A DNA stretch of 64,000 nucleotides, from positions 17,918,001-17,982,000 of the forward strand of contig JANTQA010000023.1 in NCBI GenBank assembly GCA_027625915.1, read 5' to 3'. The DNA comes from Anaeramoeba flamelloides (lineage: Eukaryota > Metamonada > Anaeramoebidae). Shown here piece by piece: positions 24,077 to 34,860 of this stretch (its first letter is position 1; each line of letters starts with the position of its first letter). A program made the translations under genes and the position numbers. Under the pieces are notes generated by a model. The model had not been told where the DNA came from. It did no database searches and was given only the letters and a program-made list of their open reading frames with translations.

Positions 24077-24934
24077 TAAAAAAAATTCTCGTTTCTTTTT
24101 AAAGAAAATTTAATTAATAATAAATAATATAAAGAAAAAAAAATTAATAAATATGGTATGGGTTAGAAAAATTAAGGGTTACATAACTCGGAAAATTTTT
24201 TCAAAAAAAATCTCTAAATTTTGTATTTTTGAAATACACTCACATAATAAACATTATTATACTAAACAATTTTGAAAAGGGTTTACAACTTTAGTAGATA
24301 TTAATGGGAATTGAAAAAAAAAATAAAAATTTTCAGTAATATTTTTTTCATTTTTAATTGTAAAATTTTTGAATTTTTTATTTGACTTAGTCGAGAGATT
24401 ATTTTAATCTATTTTTTTAATAGTCTAAAAAGAATGATATTTTTTCAATTTTAAAATAAAATCAAATATTTCTTTTAAAAAAATATCGCTAAATTAAATT
24501 GAAAAACTGATTTTTTTTCTGTTTTTGGAATATTTTTTATCATTTTGTTTTTTTTTTAGGTTTGAGTTTTTATATATATATTCTCTGTTTTTTTTTTCGG
24601 TAAATTGTTTGGACATTTAGTATTTTTTCATTCGTAATATCCAATCTAAATTCCATACGTTGTAACTAATTTCAAAAAAAAAAATACCCCAATAAATAGG
24701 TGTTTTTTTCAAAAGTCGGTATTTTTGAAAAGGGAGGTATTTAAATCTTAATGAGTTTAATAACTATCTTTTCTTAATTGTATAAAATTATCATAAATTT
24801 GAAAAAATAATTTATAAAAGATGTATAACTGAAATCCAATATTTAGTTTTTGCTAACTTTAATTTTCAGAATTTATTTTTTCCTTGTAGTGTAGTCTGTT
24901 AATATTTGAGTAAATTATTTGAATGATCAGAAGA

Positions 24935-25475
24935 ACTAAGCTATTTTCTTGTCAAAGATGACAAGTTGTAATGTGTAAATTAAATGTGTTTCAAGGGTTT
25001 GAATAGAGGTTACAAGAAAAAAATTATTTTGGAAATTTCAAAATTGAAATCATTTTTTAACATTTTTACTTTTTTCTTTTTTTGATTTATACCTAATTCT
25101 TTTGCGATTTTGTTTTATATTTAGATTCACAAATCTAAAAACGTGTTATTCTAATGTATTTGAACAGTGAAAATGATTTTAGAAAAATAATATTGATTTC
25201 TATTGGAATTTTCTTTGGATTTTCAATTGGAAGATCAAAATGAACATTGTTGTTTTTTTCAATGATGTTACCTAAGAATTATATTTTTCCAATTTTTTAG
25301 AAAATATATAAATTGATTAGATTTGCTCCATACATATATCAAATATTCCTTGATGGTTATTGTTCTTCTTATTTCTTATTTATTCTTAAAAGGTCAATTT
25401 TCAAAAATAATTGATATTTTAAAATTTTTTTGGGGAACTTTTGAAAGAAATAAAGTTTACGTTTTTTCTATCCAT
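24935..25475 (+). repeat. Family G repeat, copy 2
   Basis: Direct-orientation partner of 20095-20645, sharing AAAACGTGTTATTCTAATGT, GGAATTTTCTTTGGATTTTC and the CTTATTTCTTATTTATTCTT region. Confidence 0.65.
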
Positions 25476-25612
25476 GTGAAATTAGATTTAAGACTTTATT
25501 TACTTTTAGGGGTTAACAATAGCAATTATTGATGTATGAATAATTTCAAATTAAGATACTGATAAATTCAAAAAAATGCTTTCATATATTTAGTTCAATT
25601 TTCCACTTTTTT

Positions 25613-26166
25613 TAACTAAACTAAAATTCAAAATTTTCCACAGTTAAAACAGTTCAAAGAATCACCATTAATACAATTTCATTCAAATTGGAAATAATTA
25701 TGATTTTTTGTAAAATATGAAAATCATTTTTTCATCTTTTAGTTTTTGTTTTCATTCCATTTTTTGAATTACGTAACCTAAATGGTTTCGTTCGATTAGA
25801 GATTTTTTCGACCATTGATATTAGGTTAAAGTTGAGTTGTTCAAAATAGAAGAACTCAAAAAAAATTAGTTAATGATATCTAACCTTTTGATCGATCAAT
25901 AATCTTAATAGGATTAAAACAAATTTACAGAATGCATTTTTTGTTTGTTATGCTCTCTCCAAAATTTTTAACACAACGATATTTTATTAGTTTTGATAAT
26001 TATTGATTTTTTGTTTTATGAGGATTGTAGTTTATAAACAATTGTTATAAACATTTCAATTAGTGAATGGTTCTAATTTGATATTTCTTCTCGAATTGAT
26101 TAAATAAGATTTTTTTTCAAAAATTGAATTTTGGTATGTTAAAAATTTTGAATTGGAGTTTAGCTT
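25613..26166 (+). mobile_element. Family B MITE, copy 1a
   Basis: The element is about 550 bp. Its left end reads CTAAACTAAAATTCAAAATT and its right end AATTTTGAATTGGAGTTTAG, an inverted pair. It aligns over its length with copy 3 (62227-62762). There is no open frame. TA at the edges suggests a Tc1/mariner-type non-autonomous element. Confidence 0.7.
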
Positions 26167-26198
26167 TGAATAAAGAATTTTATTGGTTTAAATACAAA

Positions 26199-26730
26199 GC
26201 TAAACTCCATTCCAAAAATTTGGACATACCCAAAATAAAAAATAGGCAAAAATATAAAATTCAATTTATTATATTTTTCCAAACGTAATATAAAATCACA
26301 TTTAAGTTACCTAGTATTATTGTTTTATAAGTAATCATTTTAATTCAAATAAAAGAAAAAAATATAAAACTCAAAAAAAAAAAATTGGTGTGTCCAAAAT
26401 AATGAAATGAGCTGAACAAAAAATGTATTGGTAAATTTGTTGAAATTTCACCAACAATTGTTGATCGATCAAATGATAAGATACCATAGACGAATTGTAT
26501 GCGATTTTTCTATTAAATAAACTCAACACTAACCTTCTATCAACCATTCGAAAAAAAAATTCCAGATCTAACCAAACAGATGACGTAACTTGAAAAAAGT
26601 AAATGAAAACAAAACAAAAAAGACAAAAAATGAAACAGTTTGTAAAATTAAAATTATTTCCAAATTGAATGTAAAGTGTGGTATTGTTATTCTTTCAACT
26701 GTTTGAACCGTGTCCAAATTTTTGGAATTT
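26199..26730 (-). mobile_element. Family B MITE, copy 1b, inverted
   Basis: This is an inverted relative of copy 1a. It starts GCTAAACTCCATTCCAAAAA and ends GTCCAAATTTTTGGAATTTA. Together with 1a and a spacer of about 35 bp it makes a 1.1-kb imperfect palindrome. Confidence 0.65.
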
Positions 26731-27131
26731 AGTTTACATTTGTAAAAAAAAATTTTGGATTTTTTTTTGCTAAATAAACGTTTTGAAGTTGGTAGTTTAT
26801 CAGATTTTGAAAAAGGAAATTAAACTAAAATATTTTTATATATTTTTTTGCATTTAAGAGTATCTTTATTGATCAGTGAAATAATTCTAGATTTTAATTC
26901 GAAAAAAAGAATATTAGAAAATGTTAATTGTTTGCTACCATTTTACAATTTAAAAAGGATGACCCCCCCCTTTTTTTGTCATCAGTTGCCTAAACAATGA
27001 ATCTGTAAGAATTTTTTTTTTTTAATTCATTTTCAAAAACAATTAAAAGGTTTTTTTAAAATAAAGTTATAGAAATTAAAGAAAAACAGAAACTGAAGAA
27101 ACACAAGTTATAAATGAACCAATTAACAAAA

Positions 27132-27380
27132 TTAGGTAAAACATTGATTTTTTGGAAGATCAATAGTTTTTAAATTTAAAATTATTTGTTTTTCATTTAA
27201 TTGATCAAAATTGAATTTTATTCTATTATGAATTTTCTCTTTAAATAAATTTCTTTGTTGTTTGATTTCGTTACTAAAACAGAACCAAGATTTAAAACCG
27301 TTCAAGCAAGTAAAATTTTCTACTAGTAATACTAATGAGAAGAAGAAGAAGTCAGAGTAAAAATTTAAATGTACAACCAT
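27132..27380 (-). CDS. Possible terminal exon or small ORF, 82 aa
   Basis: The C-terminal 50 residues (FSNEIKQQRNLFKEKIHNRI...) look more like coding sequence than the surrounding chance frames and end at a TAA. A pyrimidine tract ending in CATTAG (about 27342) could be an acceptor. It may be the last exon of the PH gene at 29761, but the phase of its acceptors does not match the GTGAGA donor at 28916, so the link is unproven. Confidence 0.25.
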   Translation of the reverse strand: MVVHLNFYSDFFFFSLVLLVENFTCLNGFKSWFCFSNEIKQQRNLFKEKIHNRIKFNFDQLNEKQIILNLKTIDLPKNQCFT

Positions 27381-27419
27381 TTTAATATAAACTCTTTTTT
27401 TGCCAAAAGGTCCCAGTTT

Positions 27420-27950
27420 TATTGAAGAAATAGAACATTTTCTGTGAGTTTAATCTATTATTCTTCTCAAATTAAAATTTAAATTTTTAGAAAAATCAAT
27501 TTTTCCTCATTTCAATAAAATTTTTTTTTTTTGTATATTTGCTTTTTTTTTTTTATTTAAAAATTAAATTCAAAAAAAAAATGTTTGAAACTTTCAAATT
27601 AACATTAAGAATTGTGATGTGTTATATTTTAGTTTAAAATGAATATACTTTTGCTATTCAAAAATCTTATTGTAAACAATTTTAATTTTGCCAAAGAAAT
27701 TGAGAAATTTTTGAACGAGACGTTTCAATGAAAGGGCCCTATAATTTTTTTTTAGCAATTCTATTTTTTTCAGAAATTTATAGTTTGTTCAGGTTTTTAT
27801 TTTATAATAATCGACTCTAATCCGAATTTTATTATTTCTCTTATTTTCAAACAATCGTAAGTTGGTTGATCCTTAAAAAAAAAGTGAATTTTTTCATTTT
27901 TGGCTGGTGCTTTGGTGAAATGGGGATTACTTTTTCTTTTTCTTTTTTGG
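27420..27950 (+). repeat. Family H repeat, copy 1
   Basis: About 530 bp align with 34310-34860 and 41090-41600, all in + orientation. Shared words include AAAGAAATTGA, CAATGAAAGGG and a TTTGGTTGATTCTTAAAAA-like region. No coding capacity or clear termini. Confidence 0.6.
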
Positions 27951-28384
27951 TTGAAGAATTAATACCTCTCAAAGTGAAATATTCTGGATAGTATGATCAA
28001 AAAATTAGTATATAAGGTCTAAAAATAATTGCTATTGTACTCGATCAAGTGTTTTGGAGGTACTTTTGAATGCTTTGTTTCTAAAGTTTTTTTATTTCCC
28101 AAATTTATTGGGATTAATTTGTCAGCAAAAATTCGATCACAAGAAAGGTTAATTTGTTAACTGTAAGAATTTTTTTATCTGTTAATATCAAGAAAGAGAA
28201 AAAAATCTACTAACCAAAATAATCATTTTCAAACAATGTGATAAAAAAGTTTTTAGGACTATCTTGAAAATGAAATTTGATAAACCTCAAATATTCCGAA
28301 TATACAAATAAATTAAAGACTTTTCTGAGCCATAATCAGCCTACATTATAGCTAGGATAAAAAACTCTAAATAAACTTATTGTT

Positions 28385-28785
28385 TCAGTCAAGTGCCGAA
28401 AATGGCCGTGGAGTGCCGTTAAGTGCCGTAAGTGCCTAACTTTTCTTGATATTTTCTGTTTTACATGTATTATCTATTGATTATCCAAATAAATAGAAAA
28501 CTCAAGAAAAGCTAATGTCAGTTTTCCAGCTTCCAAAAGAGTGGAGAAAAATCAAGGATTTTACTCAATTCTTTTAAATTATGGAAAAGCTAACGGCCGT
28601 TTTCTTGAGGTTTTCTGTTTTATTTGTGAAGTGTTCTAGGTTTTTTTGAGGTTTTCTATTTTATTTGGAAAATAGAAAACTCAAGAAAAGCTATCGTAGG
28701 TTTTTTTTAATTTGAGAAATTAACCTAAAATGAAAAAAAATTTCAATTTATTTCACAAATTAAAAAAAACCTAACTTCAAACAGG
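28385..28785. repeat. Family C palindrome cluster 3
   Basis: All three palindrome types are present: TTTTCTTGAGGTTTTCTGTT with its partner, TTTTCCAGCTTCCAAAAGAG with its partner, and the GAAATTAACC/TTTATTTC type. The cluster begins with the spacer words AAGTGCCGAAAATGGCCGTG and GAGTGCCGTTAAGTGCCG. It lies in DNA that could be intron of the second PH gene. Confidence 0.7.
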
Positions 28786-28916
28786 AAGTATTTTTGCTGA
28801 AACCCCTCAAGAATAAAAAAAAAAAAAAAAAAGAAATTCACGATTTTTTCAATCACACTTTTTGAAAAAGACTCTATTTGAATTTTTAATGGGATAAAAA
28901 TTTCATTCCATCTCAC

Positions 28917-29761
28917 CTTTCTCATTTTTTCAAATCTGTTTGGTATTTTGGATTTGTTCTTTAAAGGTGAAGAGATTGAATCTAGATCAACTAACTAAGT
29001 GTTTTTTTTTTTCTTTTAAAATGAAAAATGTATGTAAATAGTAAGAAGAAAAGGTGAAAATTTCTGTCCAATTTAAAAATCAAAATACCCTTACTCAGGA
29101 TTGTTTTTCTTGATCTTTTTTTTTTTTAAAAAAATAGTTATTAGGAATTCATGAAGTCCTTGTCAAGAGAACGAGACCTTATTTAAATTAAAGTCAATAA
29201 AATTGTTCAATGTTGTGGGCTTTTTTTCTCTTTCTTTTTCTCTGTCTTGGGATTAATGAAGCAAAGAGTAATTGTTTGTTGAAAAAAAATAAAGAAAAAA
29301 AAAAAAAGATAGATCATACAAATTCCGAAACACAAGCTAAAATTTTCTCTTTCCAAACGTTTTGTTCGTCTTCTTTTGTGAATTCTAAAAAGACTGGCTT
29401 TTTTCCATATTTTGAAAGCTTTAAAAAATATTTGGGTGTTGGCTTTTCAATTTTTGGTTGAACAATAACTTCGAGATCCAACAATTCAAGAACTTCATTT
29501 TTCTGTAAAGAAATTAGAAGAAAAAAGAAGAAAAATGCAGGAAAGGAACAAAAAGAGTCAAAAAACAAAAAAAAGATTTTCATTAGATGATTAAGCAAAA
29601 CCAAAATCAATTTTTTTTATTATTACCTTTCCCATGTTGATTGTAATATTTGTTGCATTCAAAGTTACTAAACGTTGGGACCATGCACTTTTTTTAGTAA
29701 CCAATTTTTGTTTACGCATTAAAACAAAAAGTTCGGTTGATAAAACAGGCTCGCTTGACAT
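28917..29761 (-). CDS. Small PH-domain protein, 3' exons uncertain
   Basis: Exon 1 (29761-29627, 45 codons, GTAATA donor) and exon 2 (from 29502, acceptor TTTACAG) join in phase 0. They give a PH-type fold: LFVLMRKQKLVTKKSAWSQR, LVTLNATNITINMGK, then KNEVLELLDLEVIVQP, KYFLKLSKYGKKPVFLEF and the closing helix EDEQNVWKEKILACVSEF. Either the frame ends at TGA (29316-29314, 107 residues) or a GTATGA donor at 29319 leads to a third in-phase exon, 28994-28917 (LVDLDSISSPLKNKSKIPNR plus FEKMRK), which ends at a good GTGAGA donor. Later exons could not be fixed, and a family C cluster lies just beyond. PH domains bind phosphoinositides or partner proteins; no second domain is seen. Confidence 0.65.
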
Positions 29762-30975
29762 GAGTTAATTTTTTTGATTGCTTATTATTTAGTAGAAAAC
29801 TTTAAAAAAATGAAATTTATTAAATTGTATCTTTATAACAATAAGTCGTATTTGAATTGGTCTATTTTGTAACTTGTTATCAATCCTAGAATCTTTTAGT
29901 TTTTTAAAAGAATAAATTTTCTCAATCAAAAAATGTTTCTATTGACAAGAAAGGAAGTCTTGAAAAAGGTGAACATTTTTTATAAAGACTTCAGTTCAAT
30001 TTCAGATTAAGACTTTTTTGACTTTGTAAAATTTTTTATATTTAAATTTCCCCTTCAAATTAGGTATCATTAATTCCAAAAGAATTCTTCATTTATGTCA
30101 AAAGAATAAAAAAAACTTATTCCTCTTTTACAGCTTTTGTGTTATTTTCCAAGCTTTTTTGAGGATAATTCACAAATCTTTATTAAAAAAAAAAACTGAA
30201 AATTTTTTAAAGGACTTGGAAGATAATTTCTTTAGTCTTATTTTTGAGATGTTATTTTCAAAGGTTGAATCTTACTCGGAGAACTTTTAATTAAAAAAAG
30301 ATATCTTATTTTCAAACCCTAAAAATAATGGAGAATTACAAACTTTTTTCAATTTAAAATTTGTTACTGTTCTATTTAAAGTCAGAACAAAGACACAAAT
30401 TTAACAATTTCATCATATTTATTCTATTCATTTTCTTTTAAAGACTATGAACTTTTTAAGATCTGTAAAATTGAAAAATAAAAACCGAGAAAAATGATTT
30501 CAAAAAAATTATTATTAAAGTAAAGAAGGGTATTCCATTTTTTTTTAGATTTTGAAGATTTTTAAAAGGAAAACTTGAAGGAATTTTTGAACAAAATAAG
30601 GTAAATTTAAAATCGATTTTTTGATATACACTTCAGCTGCAATGTATATTAAAATTTTTTCTATTAATTCTATTAATTGTAAAATAACACGATTAAAATT
30701 TTCATTCAGACTTTCCAAAATAATCCCAGTTTCAAGAATTAAAATAAATCATCAAAGCAACCAATTCTAAATGGTAAAATTAATAATTTGAATTGATGTA
30801 TGGAATTAAAAAATGGAAATTTAACCGATTTTAAACCTGATTTTTGGACAGCTGAAAGAAAATTTTGTTCCTTTCATTTTAAAATAAATAGTATTAGAAC
30901 ACTTGAGGCAAACTAAGTGACAAAATAAAATGAATTAGATATTCACATGCAAAATGGAATTTTGAATTGTCCATA

Positions 30976-31169
30976 CAGTCAGTTCCACTATTAAGTTACA
31001 AACTTTGACCAAAATTTATCCACAAAAAAAACTCAAATTAAGGCACATTTTTCGAAATTTATTTTTTTTACAATTTATTTTACTAGAATCTGAATTTTGT
31101 GCTTTAATTTGAGATTTTTTTTTTAAACCTTAAATTTGGTTGAAAGTTTGTATCTTAAAAGTGAAACTG
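30976..31169. mobile_element. Family A hairpin MITE, copy 4
   Basis: About 194 bp between TA dinucleotides. It begins CAGTCAGTTCCACTATTAAG and ends AAAAGTGAAACTG, with the usual palindromic body. Confidence 0.75.
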
Positions 31170-32146
31170 TATATAATTTGAGAGGTTTTTGGATTTGATT
31201 CAAAGAAATATTCAATTCAATCTTCGTAAATAATAATAGGACGTGATAATATTTTCCAAAAATAATTTGATTTTCTTTTTCAAACTCAAGCAAATCATTT
31301 TTTTTTTTCATTTGTTTCTAATCTTTTTTCGGATAGATTATTTCAAAAAAAAACATAAAACATGAAAGGTTCTTGAAACCAACTTCAAAAAAGATTAAAA
31401 ACCTGACAATTTTTAAATTCTATACTACAAAGGTAGAAATGAAACAACAAACCAAAATTGCAAGTTTCAAAATTCCAATTCTATCAAATGTATAAAATTT
31501 TTTTCATATTATCAATATAGATAATAGTCCAATTCTAAATGAGCTATTTGAAAGGAAACTAGAAAGTTTTGTGAACGGAATGATGTAACAAAAAAGTAAC
31601 CATCGATCACAAAAGCATATTCTTAAAGGAGTGTAGACCTGAAATCAAAATACCCCCAGAATTACAAGTAATTTGATCTTTAGATCGCTTATTATTGTTC
31701 TATTCCAAGAATAAGTAAGCAAATGTAAACTAATAAAATCCACAAAATAAAAGAAAACAGAGTTGGTTTATCAAATACCAAAACAAGTAAAAAAGTTTCA
31801 TAATTAAGTTTTCCAGAATTCATAAGAATTCAGTATATTCTTTTATTGTATTTTAATTTGGTAACCCCCCCAACAAAATGTAATGCAGTTCTTTACTTTG
31901 ATTTTCATATTTTTAAGTTGAGGCATGTTTTTTTCTTGATTTTTAATATGTCCTTAATATAAAAAAAAACTATTTTAGGCAATTTTGGTTAATAAAAAAA
32001 AATTCAAATTCAAAAAAAAAAGTAAAAGATTTTATCTCTCCCTTATTTGGAATAATTAATAAAATTTCATAAACCAACAAACATGTAAATCAATTGGAAT
32101 TCAAAAGATTTAATTGAATTGAAAAAAGTTATTTATAAATATACAT

Positions 32147-32490
32147 ATAATGAATTATTGAATTCCAAGAGCTGGGAATGTCATTGGGTTTTTTTGAGTT
32201 TTCTGTTTATTTGTGAGGTGTTCTAGGTTTTTTTTTAATTGTTGAAATAAACCGAAAATTTAAGAAAATTTCAGTTTATTTCTTGAATTAAAAAACCACC
32301 TTTAGGTTTTCCAGAATTTAAAAGTATTAAGTAAAATCAAATATATTTTACTCTATTTTTTGAATTCTGGAAAAGCGTCGTTAGGTTTTCTTGAGTTTTC
32401 TGTTTATTTCTAAAATTAAAAAAAACCTAGAACACTTCACAGAATAAAACAGAAAACCTCAAGAAAACCTAGGCACTTGATGACACTCCA
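32147..32490. repeat. Family C palindrome cluster 4
   Basis: All three palindrome types occur in a row: TTCTAGG/AATTGTTGAAATAAACCG, then AGGTTTTCCAGAATTTAAAA with its partner, then TTTTCTTGAGTTTTCTG against CAGAAAACCTCAAGAAAACC. It ends CTAGGCACTTGATGACACTC and runs straight into a LINE fragment. Confidence 0.75.
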
Positions 32491-32499
32491 CAACAATAA

Positions 32500-32925
32500 T
32501 TCGCAATAATAAAATATCAAAACTCTTTATTTAAAACTCTAAAATATTTAAGTTATCCATCAAGATCAACAAATACTAAAATTCAGACCATTTACTAATT
32601 GCCTAAACAGATACTATTATGTAAAAGATAAAAATTCAAATAAATTTTGACCTTTATGTTTAATTTATGAACCTAAAGAAATAATAGAAAATATTAATCA
32701 TTTTTTATGGATATGTCCTTTTTATGTAAACAATAAATTAGTTTTTCTTAATAAATTAAAAGAAATAAATCTTAATGAATTGAGTTTAAACCAAGACAGG
32801 TTGAAATTATTTTCATTTATTAATAATCGCAAAATCTATTATTTTACACTTAAATTTCTGAAAGGTAATTTAAGTAAAAGGGAAACTAGAGGGTAATTTA
32901 CACTTCTTCAATAATATTAAAAATA
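32500..32925 (+). mobile_element. LINE C-terminal/3' fragment (subfamily b), copy 2
   Basis: The translated C-terminus reads F-stop-PLCLIYEPKEIIENINHF, then LWICPFY, and ends LKFLKGNLSKRETRG before a stop. The first knuckle cysteine codon is TGA instead of TGT. The 3' end is CTTCTTCAATAAT, as in copy 1. The better preserved second half shows the C...H-x4-C knuckle typical of LINE ORF2. Confidence 0.8.
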
Positions 32926-34309
32926 AAGCACTATTTTTTTCTGGTTAATATTTTTCGAAATCTAGCATATAACTTAATTCAATTAACCACTGTGATAGGT
33001 TTTTTTAGAATAAAAACACTACAAGTTTGAATATAAACAATATTGCTAGAGATTACTGTACACTTTTTTATTTTTTGTTGAAAAAATTGGTGTATAGAAA
33101 ATTGTCAAATGAAAGAATAAAGAAATATATTAAATGAGAATATTTTTCCAGAGTTTTTATCTTTTTTAAATAACTTTTTTTTTATAAATTTACCATTTAA
33201 AAATAAAAAAAAACATTTAATGACCAAATTAGTCCCTTTTGTGAAAATAAAATTCCCAAAATTTAGAATTTTTTTTTAACAAATAAGTTAAAATAAGATA
33301 CTGTATATAAAAATATGATTAATTTCAAGTTTGAATTCAATCATTTTGTCAAAAAATCTTTTCAAGAAAAAGTTAAAGGGAAACTTTATTTATTTTTATT
33401 TTTTCATTTAGTATTTTTAATTTTTTTAAGGGAAGGTATTTGTTCAGTTTTATATTTTTAGTGTTTTTTTGGTCGTAGTAATATTTATTATAATTATTTT
33501 TTCCAAAAAATATATTTCTTTACAAGGTCATAGTCAAATATAATAATTTTGGTTAAATAATATATTTTATCAGATCGGCCCCTTTAAAACAATGGAATGC
33601 TTATATTAGTCAGAAAAATTGTTATTTTTTCTCATTTTGTATTTTTTTTTAAAAAATATAAACGGAAAATAAATAATTTTGTGAATAAAATGAAACCTTC
33701 CCAAACTCAACATATCAAAAAAAAAACATCTTGTATCGCATTATTAAGAAACTTAAATATTCAAAAAACGGACCACGAATGAAAAAATAAAACTGACACT
33801 TGGTTACATAAAGTGTCTATTATACCAAAATTTTGAAACATAACATCCAAATTCCTACACAATTTCTTACAACAGTTAGGTTGGATTGAAAGCATATTAA
33901 ACCGTTAGCCACAATTAATTCATTTTTTTACCATTATTTCACACAAAATATACAAATTAACAAATAATTTATATTATCCCTATCATTTAATTCTTGCATT
34001 TCTTTTCTTTTTTTTTTTTCTATAAATAAAGACTTTGAATGTAACGAAATGAATAAATTTACAAAAAATAACCTTCTACATATAGTATAATTAGTGCACC
34101 ATATTATACCAATCTATTTTTTTTCCATCTTTATCAATTTTACACTTAATTCGATATTTAATAGTATACTTAAGTTCAAATCAAATTTAAAAGTAAACTC
34201 CAGAAATCTATTTTAAATTATAAATTATATTTTGTATTTGTTAATACTATTACCTAATTTTCTCTATTTGTTCGGAAAGTAAATATAAACCCCTTTTCAG
34301 TCAAAGGGC

Positions 34310-34860
34310 AAAATTATATTGAAGAAAAAGAACAAATTCACTCAGTATAAATCAATATTCTTCTCAAAATAATTTTTCAATTTTTAGATCAAGATAATTT
34401 TTTCTAATTTTATAAGAATTTATTTTTTCTGTTTTTTGTCTTTTTACTTTATTTTTTCTTCTTTTCTATTTCTTTTTTTTTTTTTTAATGTCAATTTGAA
34501 AAAAAAAAAATGTTTTAAATATCCAAATTAACTTTAAGAAAATTATCAGTTTGTATTTTCTTATAAAATTAATACATTTAAAATTAAAAAAAAATTATTA
34601 AACAAGAATTTTACTTTTCTAAAGAAATTGAAAATTTTGAATAAGACATTCCAATGAAAGGGGCGGAAAAATTTTATTTTTTAACAATTTTTTTTTTTTG
34701 AACAATTAAAATTTTGTTGATCTATTTCTTTGACGAATCTCAACTTTCATCTAAAGTTTATTATTTGACTTATTTCTAAACAATCTTAATTTGGTTATTT
34801 ATATAAAAAAGTGAAATTTTCATATTTACTTTCTACCACAAGAGTGAAATTGAGTATTTT
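34310..34860 (+). repeat. Family H repeat, copy 2
   Basis: It aligns with 27420-27950 and 41090-41600 through CTAAAGAAATTGAAAATTTT, ATTCCAATGAAAGGGGCGG and TAAACAATCTTAATTTGGTT. Confidence 0.6.

Larger units (their letters stand above)
24077..27131. other. Gene-free stretch upstream of the PH gene
   Basis: It holds a second family G repeat and a head-to-head pair of family B elements. No exon is recognised. Sequence around 24225-24330 weakly resembles the start of family G and may be a further fragment. Confidence 0.5.

Noticed and set aside
20095-25475. Family G direct repeats as long terminal repeats
   Set aside because: No TG...CA ends, primer site or retroviral-type coding region lies between; a host exon does.
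33597-33782. 61-codon frame ending NLNIQKTDHE
   Set aside because: The last 30 residues look slightly coding, but there is no ATG-supported start, splice partner or neighbour.
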